64,000 nt of DNA, taken from UBA8231 sp036011085. GTDB taxonomy: Bacteria; Latescibacterota; UBA2968; UBA8231. Every line of letters starts with the position of its first letter. Within the stretch, counting starts at the first letter, position 1. This document shows positions 52,384 through 61,951 of this stretch, piece by piece. The notes below the pieces were generated by a model. It was not told the DNA's origin. It saw only the letters and a program-made list of their open reading frames with translations, and searched no databases. Where the stretch lies: contig DASCMS010000129.1 of assembly GCA_036011085.1 (NCBI GenBank), positions 1-64,000 of the forward strand. The letters run 5' to 3'. Position numbers and translations under genes: made by a program.

Positions 52384-53870
52384 ACTGTGGGCTGCAATCC
52401 GGGTATGTCGGCGTCGGCGGGGAAATAGGGCCGGGGCATCCGCTGCAGCGGGTGGTGACGGATCGTGGCCGGTGTGGGCCCCGGCGTGTCGAGGGTGAAC
52501 ACGCCCCGGGCGACATCATCGTACACGTTGTGGAAGTTCATCGGGTTCTTGGCGACGATGAACTTCGTCTGCCGTGGGTCGATGCCGACGGCCTGCCACT
52601 GTTCATCGGCCCAATCGTAGGTGGCATGGCTGGTGACGAGCACACGCACCGCTGCCAGGCGCAACACCGCGGTGGGTCCCATCTCCCCGACAACACCGTC
52701 CCAGATGCCCCCCTGGTAACGGAAGCGGCCATCGTGCACGGACTCGACCCGGCCCTGGATTTCGATCGGAGTCCCCCACTGCGGGTCGAGGGTGTGACCC
52801 AGCCTTGTCCGCAGGAGCGTTCCCACACCGGCGGCGTGGGCGGCGGCGGCGGCGGCGGGGTCGACGATGGGAACGAGGCTGTCGGGAGGATCATCGAGGG
52901 CGAGCAGAGACCGCAAGGCGGCGGCGCTGTCACAGGAGGCGCCGCCACCGGCACAATCGGCGGCCTCTACCAGGATCACCGGTCCGCCGTCGATGGCCAG
53001 ACCCCGGGTGATAGCCTCTGCGGGTGACATGGTATCGGCTTCGAGGTCGTGCCTCGCCGACCAGTATCGCTCGGCCGTGTCCACGGCCAGGCGGCGGGCA
53101 CGGGGGGCGTCGGCATCGGTGATGAACAGGCCGCCTCCCCCCAGGTCAGGCTGGTCGAGGTACGGGTGCACGAGGAAAAGGCTCGCAGAGAGCAGGCCAT
53201 GGTGGCCCTCCCGGGCTTTCGCGTCACGCATCATGCGGGCAAAGGCGCCATCGCCGTCGGTGGAGCCGTTCAACCCGCCAACGATGACCGGCACCTTGGC
53301 CAGGGCCATGGTCGGCCGACAGTTGCCGGCAACGGCATCGAGCAGCAGGCGGGCACCGCGTTCGCCGGTGGTCTGGGCATCCCGATGGGGGTAGGTCTCC
53401 CAGGCGACGAGGCCGTGGGCGTTTTCGACCATGGCGCGGGTGACATGGGCGTGCAGATCGAGGGTGGCCACCACCGGGACCTCGCGGCCGACGAGATGCC
53501 GAACCGCGCCGATGAGATCCCCCTCGGGATCGTCGACGCCGTCGGCGACGGCCGCGCCGTGCAGCGGCAGGAGCACGCCGTCCACGGGCATTGCCGCCCG
53601 CAGTCGGTCGAGCAGCTCGCGGCGCAGAAGCTGGTAGCAGTCGTCCGTGATACAGCCTCCCGGACAGGTGCTGGCCGACAGCAGCGGCGCCACGTCGGCA
53701 CCCGCCTGCGCCAGAACACTCAGCGCCCCTCCGACCACGCCGCTGTCGATGGTGAGCACGTCCTCGCCGAAGCGGAGCTCGTAGCGCTCGAACCAGTCCA
53801 GATCGATGGGTGAACCACCGAACTGGTTGCACTCGGTCAACAGCGAGCCGATGGCGACGCGTGCGCCCAT
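52359..53870 (-). CDS. M81-family metallopeptidase (MlrC-like)
   Basis: A 503-residue protein of the M81/DUF1485 family, named after microcystinase C but widespread and mostly of unknown substrate. Signatures: LLPLHGAAVADGVDDPEGDL, VVATLDLHAHVT, ETYPHRDAQTTGERGA in the N-terminal half; VEAADCAGGGASCDS in the C-terminal domain. Metal ligands are likely the Asp and His of these motifs. The ATG at 53870 (ARVAIGSLLTECNQF) matches the family start. Follows the UxuA-like gene by 22 bases. Confidence 0.88.
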   Translation of the reverse strand: MGARVAIGSLLTECNQFGGSPIDLDWFERYELRFGEDVLTIDSGVVGGALSVLAQAGADVAPLLSASTCPGGCITDDCYQLLRRELLDRLRAAMPVDGVLLPLHGAAVADGVDDPEGDLIGAVRHLVGREVPVVATLDLHAHVTRAMVENAHGLVAWETYPHRDAQTTGERGARLLLDAVAGNCRPTMALAKVPVIVGGLNGSTDGDGAFARMMRDAKAREGHHGLLSASLFLVHPYLDQPDLGGGGLFITDADAPRARRLAVDTAERYWSARHDLEADTMSPAEAITRGLAIDGGPVILVEAADCAGGGASCDSAAALRSLLALDDPPDSLVPIVDPAAAAAAHAAGVGTLLRTRLGHTLDPQWGTPIEIQGRVESVHDGRFRYQGGIWDGVVGEMGPTAVLRLAAVRVLVTSHATYDWADEQWQAVGIDPRQTKFIVAKNPMNFHNVYDDVARGVFTLDTPGPTPATIRHHPLQRMPRPYFPADADIPGLQPTVWTNENLW

Positions 53871-53892
53871 GTTGTGGCGGACCGGCATCCGG

Positions 53893-54882
53893 TCAAGCCG
53901 CTGGGTGTGACAGCTTCTCGGCCACTTGAACCAGGGCCTGCATGAAGCCGACACAGTGAGCCCGACCCCGGTGGTGCCAGGGGGAATCGCCCACGGTGGC
54001 CGGTACGTGATCGGGGATCATGAAACCATCAAAGCCCAGTTCGTGCAGCCGTCGCACGACGGCGAGCGTGTCGACCTGACCCTCGTCGATGAAGCACTCG
54101 TGGAAGCAATCGGCCGTGCCTTTCACATCACGGAAGTGGATGTAGATCACCTTGCCATCCGGGACGAAGTAATCGAATCCCTTCATCACGTTTTCGTGAC
54201 CCCCCATCTCCGACCAGCAGCCCATGCAGAAGTCGAGGCCGTGGTTTGGCGAGTCGTATTTGTCCATGGCGCGGCGGAAGCCATCGAAGCTGCCGAAGAT
54301 GCGGGCTACACCACCCAGCGTCGGCACCGGCGGATCATCGGGGTGCAGGGCGAGGCGGACGCCGGATTCCTCGGCCACGGGCAGGATGCGGTCGAGATAC
54401 CAGCAGTAGTTGTCCCACATCTGATCTGCCGAGTACTCGCGGTCGAAGGACAGGGGTGCATCGCCGTGTTCGGCCTCGTTGAAGCGTGTTGCCCGGGCAC
54501 CGCCGCGCAGGACCTGAGGATCCTGTGTGCGCCACACCGAAGCGGGGATCCAGTGATACCCGAGGATGGGAATCCCCACCTTTCCCATGTTGCGCACAGT
54601 AGCCACCATGTTGTCGAGCTGCTGCTCCCGACCTTCCCGGCCGAGCATGATGTCGAGATAGAACGGGATGGGCACATTCTCCAGCGCCATCAACCGCAGA
54701 TCAAAGGCGTCGGCCCTGGCCTTGAGGGCCGCCAGATCGTCCACCTGCCAGAGGCCGGCATCGACGGGCAGGCTCGGCGTGTTCATCAGGAAGTCGTCGC
54801 AGCCCATCTGTTTGATGAACTGGCACATCTCGTCGGTGAGTTCGTGGAACTGGCCAAGGCCGACGCGCATGGGCAGAGACAT
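53893..54882 (-). CDS. Mannonate-dehydratase-like protein (UxuA/xylose-isomerase-like TIM barrel)
   Basis: A 329-residue TIM-barrel protein. The patterns LALHPDDPPVPTLGGVARI, GLDFCMGCWSEMG and IYIHFRDVKG are the metal-site signatures of D-mannonate dehydratase UxuA, which makes 2-keto-3-deoxygluconate in glucuronate breakdown. It lacks some of the length of E. coli UxuA (394), so it may be a related dehydratase or isomerase. The ATG 54882 has GGAG eight bases upstream. First gene of the minus operon, behind a promoter at 54926-54954. Confidence 0.83.
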   Translation of the reverse strand: MSLPMRVGLGQFHELTDEMCQFIKQMGCDDFLMNTPSLPVDAGLWQVDDLAALKARADAFDLRLMALENVPIPFYLDIMLGREGREQQLDNMVATVRNMGKVGIPILGYHWIPASVWRTQDPQVLRGGARATRFNEAEHGDAPLSFDREYSADQMWDNYCWYLDRILPVAEESGVRLALHPDDPPVPTLGGVARIFGSFDGFRRAMDKYDSPNHGLDFCMGCWSEMGGHENVMKGFDYFVPDGKVIYIHFRDVKGTADCFHECFIDEGQVDTLAVVRRLHELGFDGFMIPDHVPATVGDSPWHHRGRAHCVGFMQALVQVAEKLSHPAA

Positions 54883-54925
54883 GATTGACACTCCGGATCG
54901 AGTCGGACAGTTTCGCGGAGGCAAC

Positions 54926-54954
54926 AATGTCCCCAAAGCAAACCTGAGGGTCAA
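54926..54954 (-). promoter_or_regulatory. Candidate promoter of the uxuA-like operon
   Basis: On the minus strand TTGACC (54954-54949) is followed after 17 bases by GACATT (54931-54926). The -35 box is good, the -10 box is weak (three of six). It sits in the short gap between the divergent uxuA-like and sialidase-like genes, where an activator could regulate both. Confidence 0.4.
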
Positions 54955-54965
54955 GCAAGAGGCCG

Positions 54966-56093
54966 ATGATGACAGCACTGGCAGAGAGCGGCGTACGACT
55001 CAGCAGCCACGTCACAGTGTACCGCGATCCCCAGTACTACTGCGGCCCCGGTCCGGCGGCCATCTGTGATCCGGACACGGGTCGTCTCACCGTCGCCTTC
55101 CGCCGGGTACCTTCCTGGCTCGACGAGGGTTTGTCCGGCCACTGGCACCCGTCCACCGAATCGTGTCTGGTCCACTCGGACGATGGCGGCGCCACGTGGA
55201 CCTCGCCTCAGATCTTTCTCGCCGGTGCCCAGTGCCCGAATCTGCGGCGCCTCGAAGACGGTACCCTCCTCCACCACACACATCGCTTCGAGCTGGTGAA
55301 CGAGTCGATTTTCGCCGCCACCGTCGCCCGGCGTCCCGCTGGTGTCGGGGGGTTCCGCGAGGGCAACTGGCCTGGTGTGCAACGGGGTGCCGGCGTCTGG
55401 CGCTCGCAGGACGACGGCATCACCTGGGGAGATCCCGCGTGGCTGAAAGGGGCTCCGGGAGTAGACCCACTGCACTCGAAACTGGCACCGGCCCTGGCGG
55501 TGCGCGGCAACCTGCTGGAGACGGCTTCCGGCACGCTGCTCGTGTCGGCATATTGCTTCGGCCAGGCCCACACCAGCCATCTGTTCGCCTCCGTCGACGG
55601 CGGACGCAACTGGTCGTGGCGTGCCGTCATCGCCGACGACACCAACGAGACCTACCTGTACCAGACGGACGCCGGAGACATCGTCGCCTTTCTGCGGCGG
55701 CACAGCGTTGCCGATGTGCTGGCCACGTGTCGATCGACGGACGAGGGGCTCAACTGGAGTGTGACCGAACCGGTCTGTCGCGGCTTTCCCGCGTGTGCCG
55801 CGAGGCTGCCATCGGGGCGGGTGCTGCTGGCCTACGGCTTTCGCTTCGACGAGGGCTACGGCGTGCGCGCCCGGGTGCTGGGTGTCGACGGGACCGCAGC
55901 GTCAGCCGGTAACGAGCTGGTGCTGCGCGACGACGGTGCGGTCAGCGACCTGGGATACCCCGACGCTGTCACCTTTCCGGACGGGCGCGTCTTAGTCGTG
56001 TTCTACCACAACAGCCGTGAGGATGTGGCGGCGAGACGGGACCCGGCTCAGGCGCCTCGCTTCATAAGCGGCTGTATACTGTCTGAGTCATAG
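54966..56093 (+). CDS. BNR-repeat sialidase-like protein
   Basis: A 375-residue six-bladed beta-propeller-type protein with several Asp boxes: HSDDGGATW, SQDDGITWGD, SVDGGRNWSW and STDEGLNWSV. This is the sialidase superfamily fold; the arginine triad of true sialidases is not clear, so it may be a lyase, hydrolase or sugar-binding relative. No signal peptide, which argues for an intracellular role. Divergent from the UxuA-like gene with 83 bases between. Confidence 0.78.
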   Translation: MMTALAESGVRLSSHVTVYRDPQYYCGPGPAAICDPDTGRLTVAFRRVPSWLDEGLSGHWHPSTESCLVHSDDGGATWTSPQIFLAGAQCPNLRRLEDGTLLHHTHRFELVNESIFAATVARRPAGVGGFREGNWPGVQRGAGVWRSQDDGITWGDPAWLKGAPGVDPLHSKLAPALAVRGNLLETASGTLLVSAYCFGQAHTSHLFASVDGGRNWSWRAVIADDTNETYLYQTDAGDIVAFLRRHSVADVLATCRSTDEGLNWSVTEPVCRGFPACAARLPSGRVLLAYGFRFDEGYGVRARVLGVDGTAASAGNELVLRDDGAVSDLGYPDAVTFPDGRVLVVFYHNSREDVAARRDPAQAPRFISGCILSES

Positions 56094-56122
56094 AGGAACC
56101 GGACTCCGGAGCGTCTCAAAAA

Positions 56123-56392
56123 TCAGCGGGCAGCGAGGCGTGGCCACACCAGCAGCAACAGGCTGACGACAGTGCCTCCCCAGGCGGCCCAGCGCAGGAC
56201 CCGATGGACGGCAACACCGGCCACCGACCATTCGGGGGACCACAGGCGCACGGCGAAGACGGCCACCAGAAGCAAGAATGTGATCGTGGCGATGCCGTGC
56301 CGCAGTTGCCTGCCGCGCCACGTCATCCGGCCGAAGATGGCCAGGTGGACGGCGAAAAGACCCAGCAGGGCCACGTCCCCCCACTCAGGCAC
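56123..56392 (-). CDS. Small membrane protein of unknown function
   Basis: An 89-residue protein with three predicted helices (ALLGLFAVHLAIFG, TITFLLLVAVFAV, GGTVVSLLLLVWP) and Arg-rich loops. No family recognised. It starts nine bases after the enolase-superfamily gene and is likely its last operon partner. Three helices with Arg-rich short loops suggest an accessory or regulatory subunit; this is only structural description. Confidence 0.6.
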   Translation of the reverse strand: MPEWGDVALLGLFAVHLAIFGRMTWRGRQLRHGIATITFLLLVAVFAVRLWSPEWSVAGVAVHRVLRWAAWGGTVVSLLLLVWPRLAAR

Positions 56393-56401
56393 CGATGTGT
56401 C

Positions 56402-57634
56402 TCACCTCTCCAGGACGAGCCCGTCGCGCTCGAGGCGTTCGAACATGTGGCGCCACGCCTCCGTGCCGTCGTCGTCCCAGTAGTCGGTCGTCACCGGGCT
56501 GTTGTACGAGAAGGTGTGTTCGCGCCGCCCATCGGGTCGCACCATGAACAGTGACTCCGCCGGGTCGTGAAGATTGTACATGCGAGTGCCGTTGGTGTAG
56601 GTGGAGCGTACGATCCACTTCGGCTGTGGTTCAGGCTGGCGGTCCAGGGCCAGTGCCAGGGCATCCCGGTCCAGTGTCAGACCCAGACCCGGGCCGTCCG
56701 GAACCCTGTAGAACCCGTTGACCGGCTCGCAGCGCTCGGTTACCACATCCCCTTCGCGGGTCTCGGTGTCGTTGATCATGTGAAACGTGGCCGAAGGGAA
56801 GGCCGCCATCATGTGGGCCGCCATGGCGCGGGTGATCTGGCCGCCCACGTTCTGCAGCATGAAAGGTGCGTCGATGGCGTCGAACAGACCCGCCCGTCGT
56901 GTCGCCTCGCCGATCGTATAATGCCCGAGCATGTAGGCGTCGGCCGGTCGGCGGAAGACCTCGTAGGTGGCGCGGGTGCCGAAGTGGTGGAGGACGATGG
57001 GTATGTGGGTCCGCTGCCGCAGTTCCACATACCCCTCGACGTCTTCCCCGGGCAGGGGATCCTCAAAACAGCCGCAGATCGGAAAGCGCGACAGCTCTGC
57101 CAGCAACTGTGGCATGTGGTCGTCGGTGCCGTGCATGGTGAAGTCGTAGTGCAGGCGGAACCCGGCCGGCGCCACCCGGGCCATCGCTTCGGTCTGATCC
57201 AGGACGTTCTCGAAGGGCGACAGGTGAAACTTCAGCCAGGTGAAACCCATGGCGGCGTACCGGCGTACGGCTTCGGCCATGTGTTCGGGATGAGTCGACA
57301 CCGTCCAGGAGCCGATGGGAACCCAAGCGCGCTGACGGGGACCGAACAATTGCCACACCGGCACCCCGGCGGCCTTGCCCATCAGGTCGTACATGGCCGT
57401 GCCCAGGCCGAGGGAGGTCTCGTCACCGATCCAGTCGAAAGGGTTGGTGCCGATGTAGCGTTCCACCAGCTCCGGTTGAGCGGCGTGGTATTCCCCCAGA
57501 CCGGTCAGTCCGGTGTCGGTGTGGGCCACGTAGAGGACCCGTTTCTGCGGCCCGTAGTAGTGCATGAGAGGCGAACGGATCCAGTCGACGTACTCCGTCC
57601 AGTATTCGTGCACCTCGATGTCGGTGACCTTCAT
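56402..57634 (-). CDS. Enolase-superfamily dehydratase/racemase (MR/MLE group)
   Basis: A 410-residue protein with capping domain (1-125) and TIM barrel. Likely catalytic Lys/His in FTWLKFHLS (KxH motif), metal ligand Asp in RLHYDFTMHG, Glu in GCFEDPLPGED, and a barrel-end HHFG. A KxH rather than KxK signature suggests a sugar-acid dehydratase. It acts together with sugar-acid genes to the left by inference from location. The C-terminus carries about 60 residues beyond the usual barrel. Located 13 bases after the beta-propeller membrane gene. Confidence 0.83.
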   Translation of the reverse strand: MKVTDIEVHEYWTEYVDWIRSPLMHYYGPQKRVLYVAHTDTGLTGLGEYHAAQPELVERYIGTNPFDWIGDETSLGLGTAMYDLMGKAAGVPVWQLFGPRQRAWVPIGSWTVSTHPEHMAEAVRRYAAMGFTWLKFHLSPFENVLDQTEAMARVAPAGFRLHYDFTMHGTDDHMPQLLAELSRFPICGCFEDPLPGEDVEGYVELRQRTHIPIVLHHFGTRATYEVFRRPADAYMLGHYTIGEATRRAGLFDAIDAPFMLQNVGGQITRAMAAHMMAAFPSATFHMINDTETREGDVVTERCEPVNGFYRVPDGPGLGLTLDRDALALALDRQPEPQPKWIVRSTYTNGTRMYNLHDPAESLFMVRPDGRREHTFSYNSPVTTDYWDDDGTEAWRHMFERLERDGLVLER

Positions 57635-57647
57635 GACGAACTCCTCC

Positions 57648-59012
57648 CTACAAATCGTCCAACTCAGGCAGCTCCCACAGGGCCGCCTCGCCAGTGCCCC
57701 GTGTCAGCACCCAGGGCAGGTGTACCGTCGGTAGCGCCCATCCGCGCCGCGTGTCAACCGCCTGGAAGCGCAACAGCTGGCGGAACTGCGCCGAATCACA
57801 GGCGACGACGGCGATGTCGCCGTCCTCCGACTGCACGAGCAGATGGCGCCCCGCCCGGCGCAGCCGACCATGGCCATAGCGAGCGCCCTGCCAGCGACGG
57901 AAGCCCGTGGTGGCATCGAGGCAGACTAGGCGCCCGTCGTCGAGACCGTAGAGAAAGCCATCGACCTGGACGACGGCGGACAATGTGGGGCGCAGATGCA
58001 GCGCGCGCCACAACAGCGCCGCAATCATCCCCCCGGCGCCGACGTGGGCCTGCACATCGATCACCCGCACTCCGCCTCGACCGCCGCCGAAAAGGAGGCT
58101 ACCGTCCTGGAGATGCTCAAAGGCGGGCAGAACACCATCCGATTCCGGCCAGGAGGTGCGCCAGAGTGTCATCCCCGTGGGGGTGAGGTGGCCGCTGGCC
58201 CCATCGACGCCGGACAGGATGAGCTGTCGTACTCCGGCCACGGTAGCCAGGATTGGCACACCACCACCGGCCTCGACCTGCCAGCGGGGTTCGCCGGAAC
58301 GTCTGTCGAAGGCGCTCAGCGGTACGCCCTGCTGACCCGGGGCACCGGCCACGATGACGAGGTCGTCGACGATGACCGGCGAGGCCCACAGTCCCCACGT
58401 CGCTGCCCTGGCACCGATGCGCCGGCGCCACACGAGGCGGCCACCGTCGCCGCCGGCCAGACAGCGCAACCATCCCGAGGCGCCGAGAGCGTAGACCAGG
58501 CCGCCGTCGACGACGGGTGTGGACCGCGGTCCGACGCCGGCCCGCAGCGTGGCGAAGCGAGCCGAATCGGCATAGACCCAGATCTCGCTGCCGGTGCGCA
58601 GGTCATAGGCGACGATACACTCGTACGACCGGCGCTGCTCCTGGGTGATGGCCACCGTTGCGGCCTCACCCCCGGCCAGGGCGAACCCGGCGAATCCGGC
58701 ACCCACCTCCTGCCGCCAGTGGCGTCGTGGCTGTTGAAGGTCGGCAGATTGCTCCGGCCAGCGGCTGCTCCGGGAGCGCTGGCCGGACCAGATGTCGAGA
58801 CGCCCTCCGGGCAGCTGGGCGCCGGCTTCAGGGGTGCCCCGCCAGGCGATCAGGGGCACTCCGTCCATCGTCATGCCGCGCAGCTCGACGCCGAGAGCGA
58901 AGACGGCAATGGTACCCAGCAGACCGCCCCCACCGGCGAGTCGCAAACCGGTCGCCAGACCGGATGCCAGCAGCAACCAGAGGACGAGGCCGATACCACC
59001 CACTCCGTACAC
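57648..59012 (-). CDS. Membrane-anchored PQQ-type beta-propeller protein
   Basis: At least 454 residues: one or two hydrophobic helices at the start, then WD/PQQ-like propeller repeats (GSEIWVYADSARF, DGGLVYALGASGWLRCLAGG, SAFDRRSGEPRW, DGRLVCLDATTGFRRW). The first ATG/GTG/TTG is GTG 59012, but the frame is open up to 59162 and encodes another helix (WLAAGVLLAGAALLIIW). A CTG at 59162 overlaps the TrkH stop (CTGA), so translation probably begins there. Function unknown; PQQ-like propellers can be quinoprotein enzymes or BamB-like scaffolds, and no Asp/Glu-Cys catalytic signature is seen. Confidence 0.72.
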   Translation of the reverse strand: MYGVGGIGLVLWLLLASGLATGLRLAGGGGLLGTIAVFALGVELRGMTMDGVPLIAWRGTPEAGAQLPGGRLDIWSGQRSRSSRWPEQSADLQQPRRHWRQEVGAGFAGFALAGGEAATVAITQEQRRSYECIVAYDLRTGSEIWVYADSARFATLRAGVGPRSTPVVDGGLVYALGASGWLRCLAGGDGGRLVWRRRIGARAATWGLWASPVIVDDLVIVAGAPGQQGVPLSAFDRRSGEPRWQVEAGGGVPILATVAGVRQLILSGVDGASGHLTPTGMTLWRTSWPESDGVLPAFEHLQDGSLLFGGGRGGVRVIDVQAHVGAGGMIAALLWRALHLRPTLSAVVQVDGFLYGLDDGRLVCLDATTGFRRWQGARYGHGRLRRAGRHLLVQSEDGDIAVVACDSAQFRQLLRFQAVDTRRGWALPTVHLPWVLTRGTGEAALWELPELDDL

Positions 59013-59158
59013 CAGAAGGCTGGCCAGTACGCGATCACGCCGCAGGACGGTCTCGCTGAACGTGCCAGACCAGATGATCAGCAGGGCGGCACCGGCGAGC
59101 AGAACCCCTGCCGCCAGCCAGCGCCAGCGTGGCCCTGGAAGGCTGGCTGAAGGCTGGA

Positions 59159-60607
59159 TCAGCGTTTCCAGGTCGACGGGGCCAGCAGGACGATGACGGT
59201 GTAGATCTCAAGACGGCCCATCAGCATGAGCAGGGACAGCACCCACTTCCCGGCAGTGGGAACGGCGCTGTAGTTGTCCGTGGGTCCCACGGCACCCAGA
59301 CCGGGGCCGACGTTGCCAAGGGTGGCGGCCACGGCGCCGAAGGAGGTGGGCATATCCATGCCCAGTTCGGACATGACGAAAACGCCGACGGCGAAGCTGA
59401 AGATGAAGAGGACGAAGAAGCCGAGTACGTTGGCGACGATGTCCCGGTCTACGGCCTTACCTGACAGCCGCACCGGAACGACGGCCCGCGGATGTACGAG
59501 CCGGGTGATCTCGCGGAAGACGAACTTCACCAGCAGGTGGATGCGCATGACTTTGATGCCCCCACCGGTGGATCCGGCGCAGCCACCGATGAACATCAAC
59601 GAGAACAGAACGAACTGGGCCGTAAAGGACCACAGCTCATAGTCGGCGGTACCGAAGCCGCTGGTGGTGATGATGGAAACGACCTGAAACAGGGTCTTGC
59701 GAAAGGCCTCCTCGTAGCCGGGATACATGCCGTCGCGGAATGTCGACGAGGCGGCGATGAGGACGAAGGCGATGCCGATGAGCGATAGAAAAAAGAGGAA
59801 TTCTCGATTGCGTCCGTAGACTCCCCAGCGACCACGCAGGGCGTGGAAGTGGAGTGAGAAGTTGGCCCCCGCTACCAGCATGAAGAAGATGATGACATAC
59901 TCGATGTAGGCCGAGTCGAAGGCGGACACGGAGGCGTTGCGCGTCGAGAAGCCACCCGTGGCCATGGTGCCGAAGGTGTGGCACAAGGCATCGAACAGGT
60001 CCATGCCACCGAACAGGAGAAGGATCGTCTCGGCCAGGGTGAGGGCAAGGTAGACGGCCCACAGAATCTTTGCCGTCTCGGTGATCCGCGGTGTCAGCTT
60101 GTCGACCACGGGTCCGGGGATCTCGGCCTTGAACAGCTGCATGCCGCCGACGCCGAGAAAGGGCAGGATGGCCAGCGACAGCACGATGATACCCATGCCG
60201 CCGATCCAGTGATTGAGAGAGCGCCAGAACAAGGCACCTCGTGGCAGCGCTTCGATGTCGGAGAGAATGCTGGCGCCCGTCGTCGACAACCCTGACATGG
60301 TCTCGAAGAAGGCGTCGGTGTAGGATGGGATGGCGCCGGAGAGTACGAAGGGCAGGGCCCCGAAGGCGGACAGTGACAGCCAGGAGAAGGTGACGACAGC
60401 GAAGCCCTCCTTCGGCAGCAGGTCACGATCGATGCGGGTGAACCGATAGGCGACACCACCGACGACGAACGTGATGGCCGCTGACAGCAGGAAGGCGGTG
60501 TGGTCGCCGGAGGCGTAGTAGAAGCAGAACGGCAGGGGCAGCAGCATCGTCATGGCCTGAAACATCAGCAACAGGCCCAGGATGTGGATGACCTTACCCA
60601 GGTGCAT
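59159..60607 (-). CDS. trkH: TrkH potassium uptake subunit
   Basis: A 482-residue K+ channel-like transporter with four P-loop repeats; the filter glycines are in STTGAS, TMATGGFST, ITTSGFGT and ATLGNVGPG. A conserved intramembrane loop GGCAGSTGGGIKV lies near residue 335. It works with the TrkA regulator, whose stop codon lies directly beside its start. Start ATG 60607. The downstream gene begins overlapping its stop. Confidence 0.94.
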   Translation of the reverse strand: MHLGKVIHILGLLLMFQAMTMLLPLPFCFYYASGDHTAFLLSAAITFVVGGVAYRFTRIDRDLLPKEGFAVVTFSWLSLSAFGALPFVLSGAIPSYTDAFFETMSGLSTTGASILSDIEALPRGALFWRSLNHWIGGMGIIVLSLAILPFLGVGGMQLFKAEIPGPVVDKLTPRITETAKILWAVYLALTLAETILLLFGGMDLFDALCHTFGTMATGGFSTRNASVSAFDSAYIEYVIIFFMLVAGANFSLHFHALRGRWGVYGRNREFLFFLSLIGIAFVLIAASSTFRDGMYPGYEEAFRKTLFQVVSIITTSGFGTADYELWSFTAQFVLFSLMFIGGCAGSTGGGIKVMRIHLLVKFVFREITRLVHPRAVVPVRLSGKAVDRDIVANVLGFFVLFIFSFAVGVFVMSELGMDMPTSFGAVAATLGNVGPGLGAVGPTDNYSAVPTAGKWVLSLLMLMGRLEIYTVIVLLAPSTWKR

Positions 60608-61951
60608 CTATTTGAACATCTTGCCGACGGCGTCCAGGGCCCCGGGCAGGGCGAAGACCACTGCCTTGTCCCCGGCCTGCATTTGCGTCGAGCCCGTGGG
60701 AATCTCGAACCGTTCGCCGTGCGTGACGGCGCCAATCAGGGCGTTGTCAGGGAACTTGAGCCCCATCAGCGGTTTGCGCGTGATCTTCGAGCCCTCACCG
60801 GCGATGAACTCGATGACGTGGGCGTCCAGCCCGGGAATCGTGGCGATGCCGGCCACCTGGCGATGCTGGATGAAGCGCAGCACGGCGTTGACCGTCAACA
60901 ACTGCTTGCTGACCACCGAGTCGAGACCGATGGTGGGCATGATGGGCAGATAGTTGACCTTGTTCACCAGGGCCAGCGTACGCGGTACCCGCAGATGTCT
61001 GGCCAGCAGGGTGGCGATGATGTTGTTCTCGTCATCTCCGGTGACCGCAACGAAGGCGTCCATGTCCATGAGGCCCTCGGTGGCGAGCAGATCGTAGTCG
61101 GTACCATCTCCCTGAATGACCAGAGTGTCGGGCAGAGCATCGGCGATCCCCCAGGCGCGTTCCACGTTGCTCTCTACGATCTTGACGTTGACGTCGTCGG
61201 CCAGCTGGCGGGCGATGAACTGACCGATGAGGCCGCCGCCGAGAACCATGATGTTGCTCACGGCCGTATCCTTCTGACCCGTCAACTCGATGAACTGATC
61301 ACAATAGGATGGGTCGGCGACGACGTAGACCTGGTCGCCGGCGACGAGGACGTCTTTGCCGCCGGGAATCACAGTCTGCTGTTTGCGCTTGATGGCGGCG
61401 ATCCGCACTGGCGGATGGTCGTGACGTTGCCCGAGCTCTTCAAGCGGCGTGCGCAACAGCGAGGAGTCGGCCCCGAGACGCACGCCCAGCAGGCGGATCC
61501 GGCCGTTGGCAAAGTCGTAGAGGTCGGTGGCACGAGCCTGTCGAATCAGGCGCACGACGGCGTCCGCCGTCTCGCGCTCGGGGTGGATGACCTCGTCGAC
61601 GCCGAGTTCCTCGTGCGTCAGGATGAAGTCGTCGGGCGAGAGCAGCTCGGGGTTGCGGATGCGGGCCACGGTGAAGCCGGCGCCCGCCTTCTTCGCCATG
61701 CGGCAGGCCAGCAGGTTGACGTCGTCTCGTGTCGTCATGGCGGCCACGACGTCGACATGGGCAATATTGGCCTGCTGCAGGATCCGCCACGAGGTGGCGT
61801 CCCCTTCGATCATCTGCGCGTCGAGCTGTTCTGCCGCCCGTCGGGCCCTGCGGCTGTCGACCTCGATGACGGAGACGTCATGTTGGTCCTGAGTCAGGCG
61901 GCGACACAACTCAAAGCCGATATCACCGGCGCCGATGACGAGGATCTTCAT
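60608..61951 (-). CDS. trkA: TrkA potassium uptake regulator
   Basis: A 447-residue cytoplasmic protein built as two tandem RCK units. Each has a Rossmann loop (ILVIGAGDIGFELC at residue 3 and IMVLGGGLIGQFIA near 234) followed by an RCK-C domain. It binds NAD(H) or ATP/ADP and gates TrkH. Divergent from the ClC channel with only 38 bases between. The start ATG 61951 is well placed. Confidence 0.95.
   Translation of the reverse strand: MKILVIGAGDIGFELCRRLTQDQHDVSVIEVDSRRARRAAEQLDAQMIEGDATSWRILQQANIAHVDVVAAMTTRDDVNLLACRMAKKAGAGFTVARIRNPELLSPDDFILTHEELGVDEVIHPERETADAVVRLIRQARATDLYDFANGRIRLLGVRLGADSSLLRTPLEELGQRHDHPPVRIAAIKRKQQTVIPGGKDVLVAGDQVYVVADPSYCDQFIELTGQKDTAVSNIMVLGGGLIGQFIARQLADDVNVKIVESNVERAWGIADALPDTLVIQGDGTDYDLLATEGLMDMDAFVAVTGDDENNIIATLLARHLRVPRTLALVNKVNYLPIMPTIGLDSVVSKQLLTVNAVLRFIQHRQVAGIATIPGLDAHVIEFIAGEGSKITRKPLMGLKFPDNALIGAVTHGERFEIPTGSTQMQAGDKAVVFALPGALDAVGKMFK

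Noticed and set aside
56567..58186. 539-codon plus-strand frame
   Set aside because: Lies opposite the enolase-superfamily and beta-propeller genes; its translation is Arg/Pro/Gly-rich noise.
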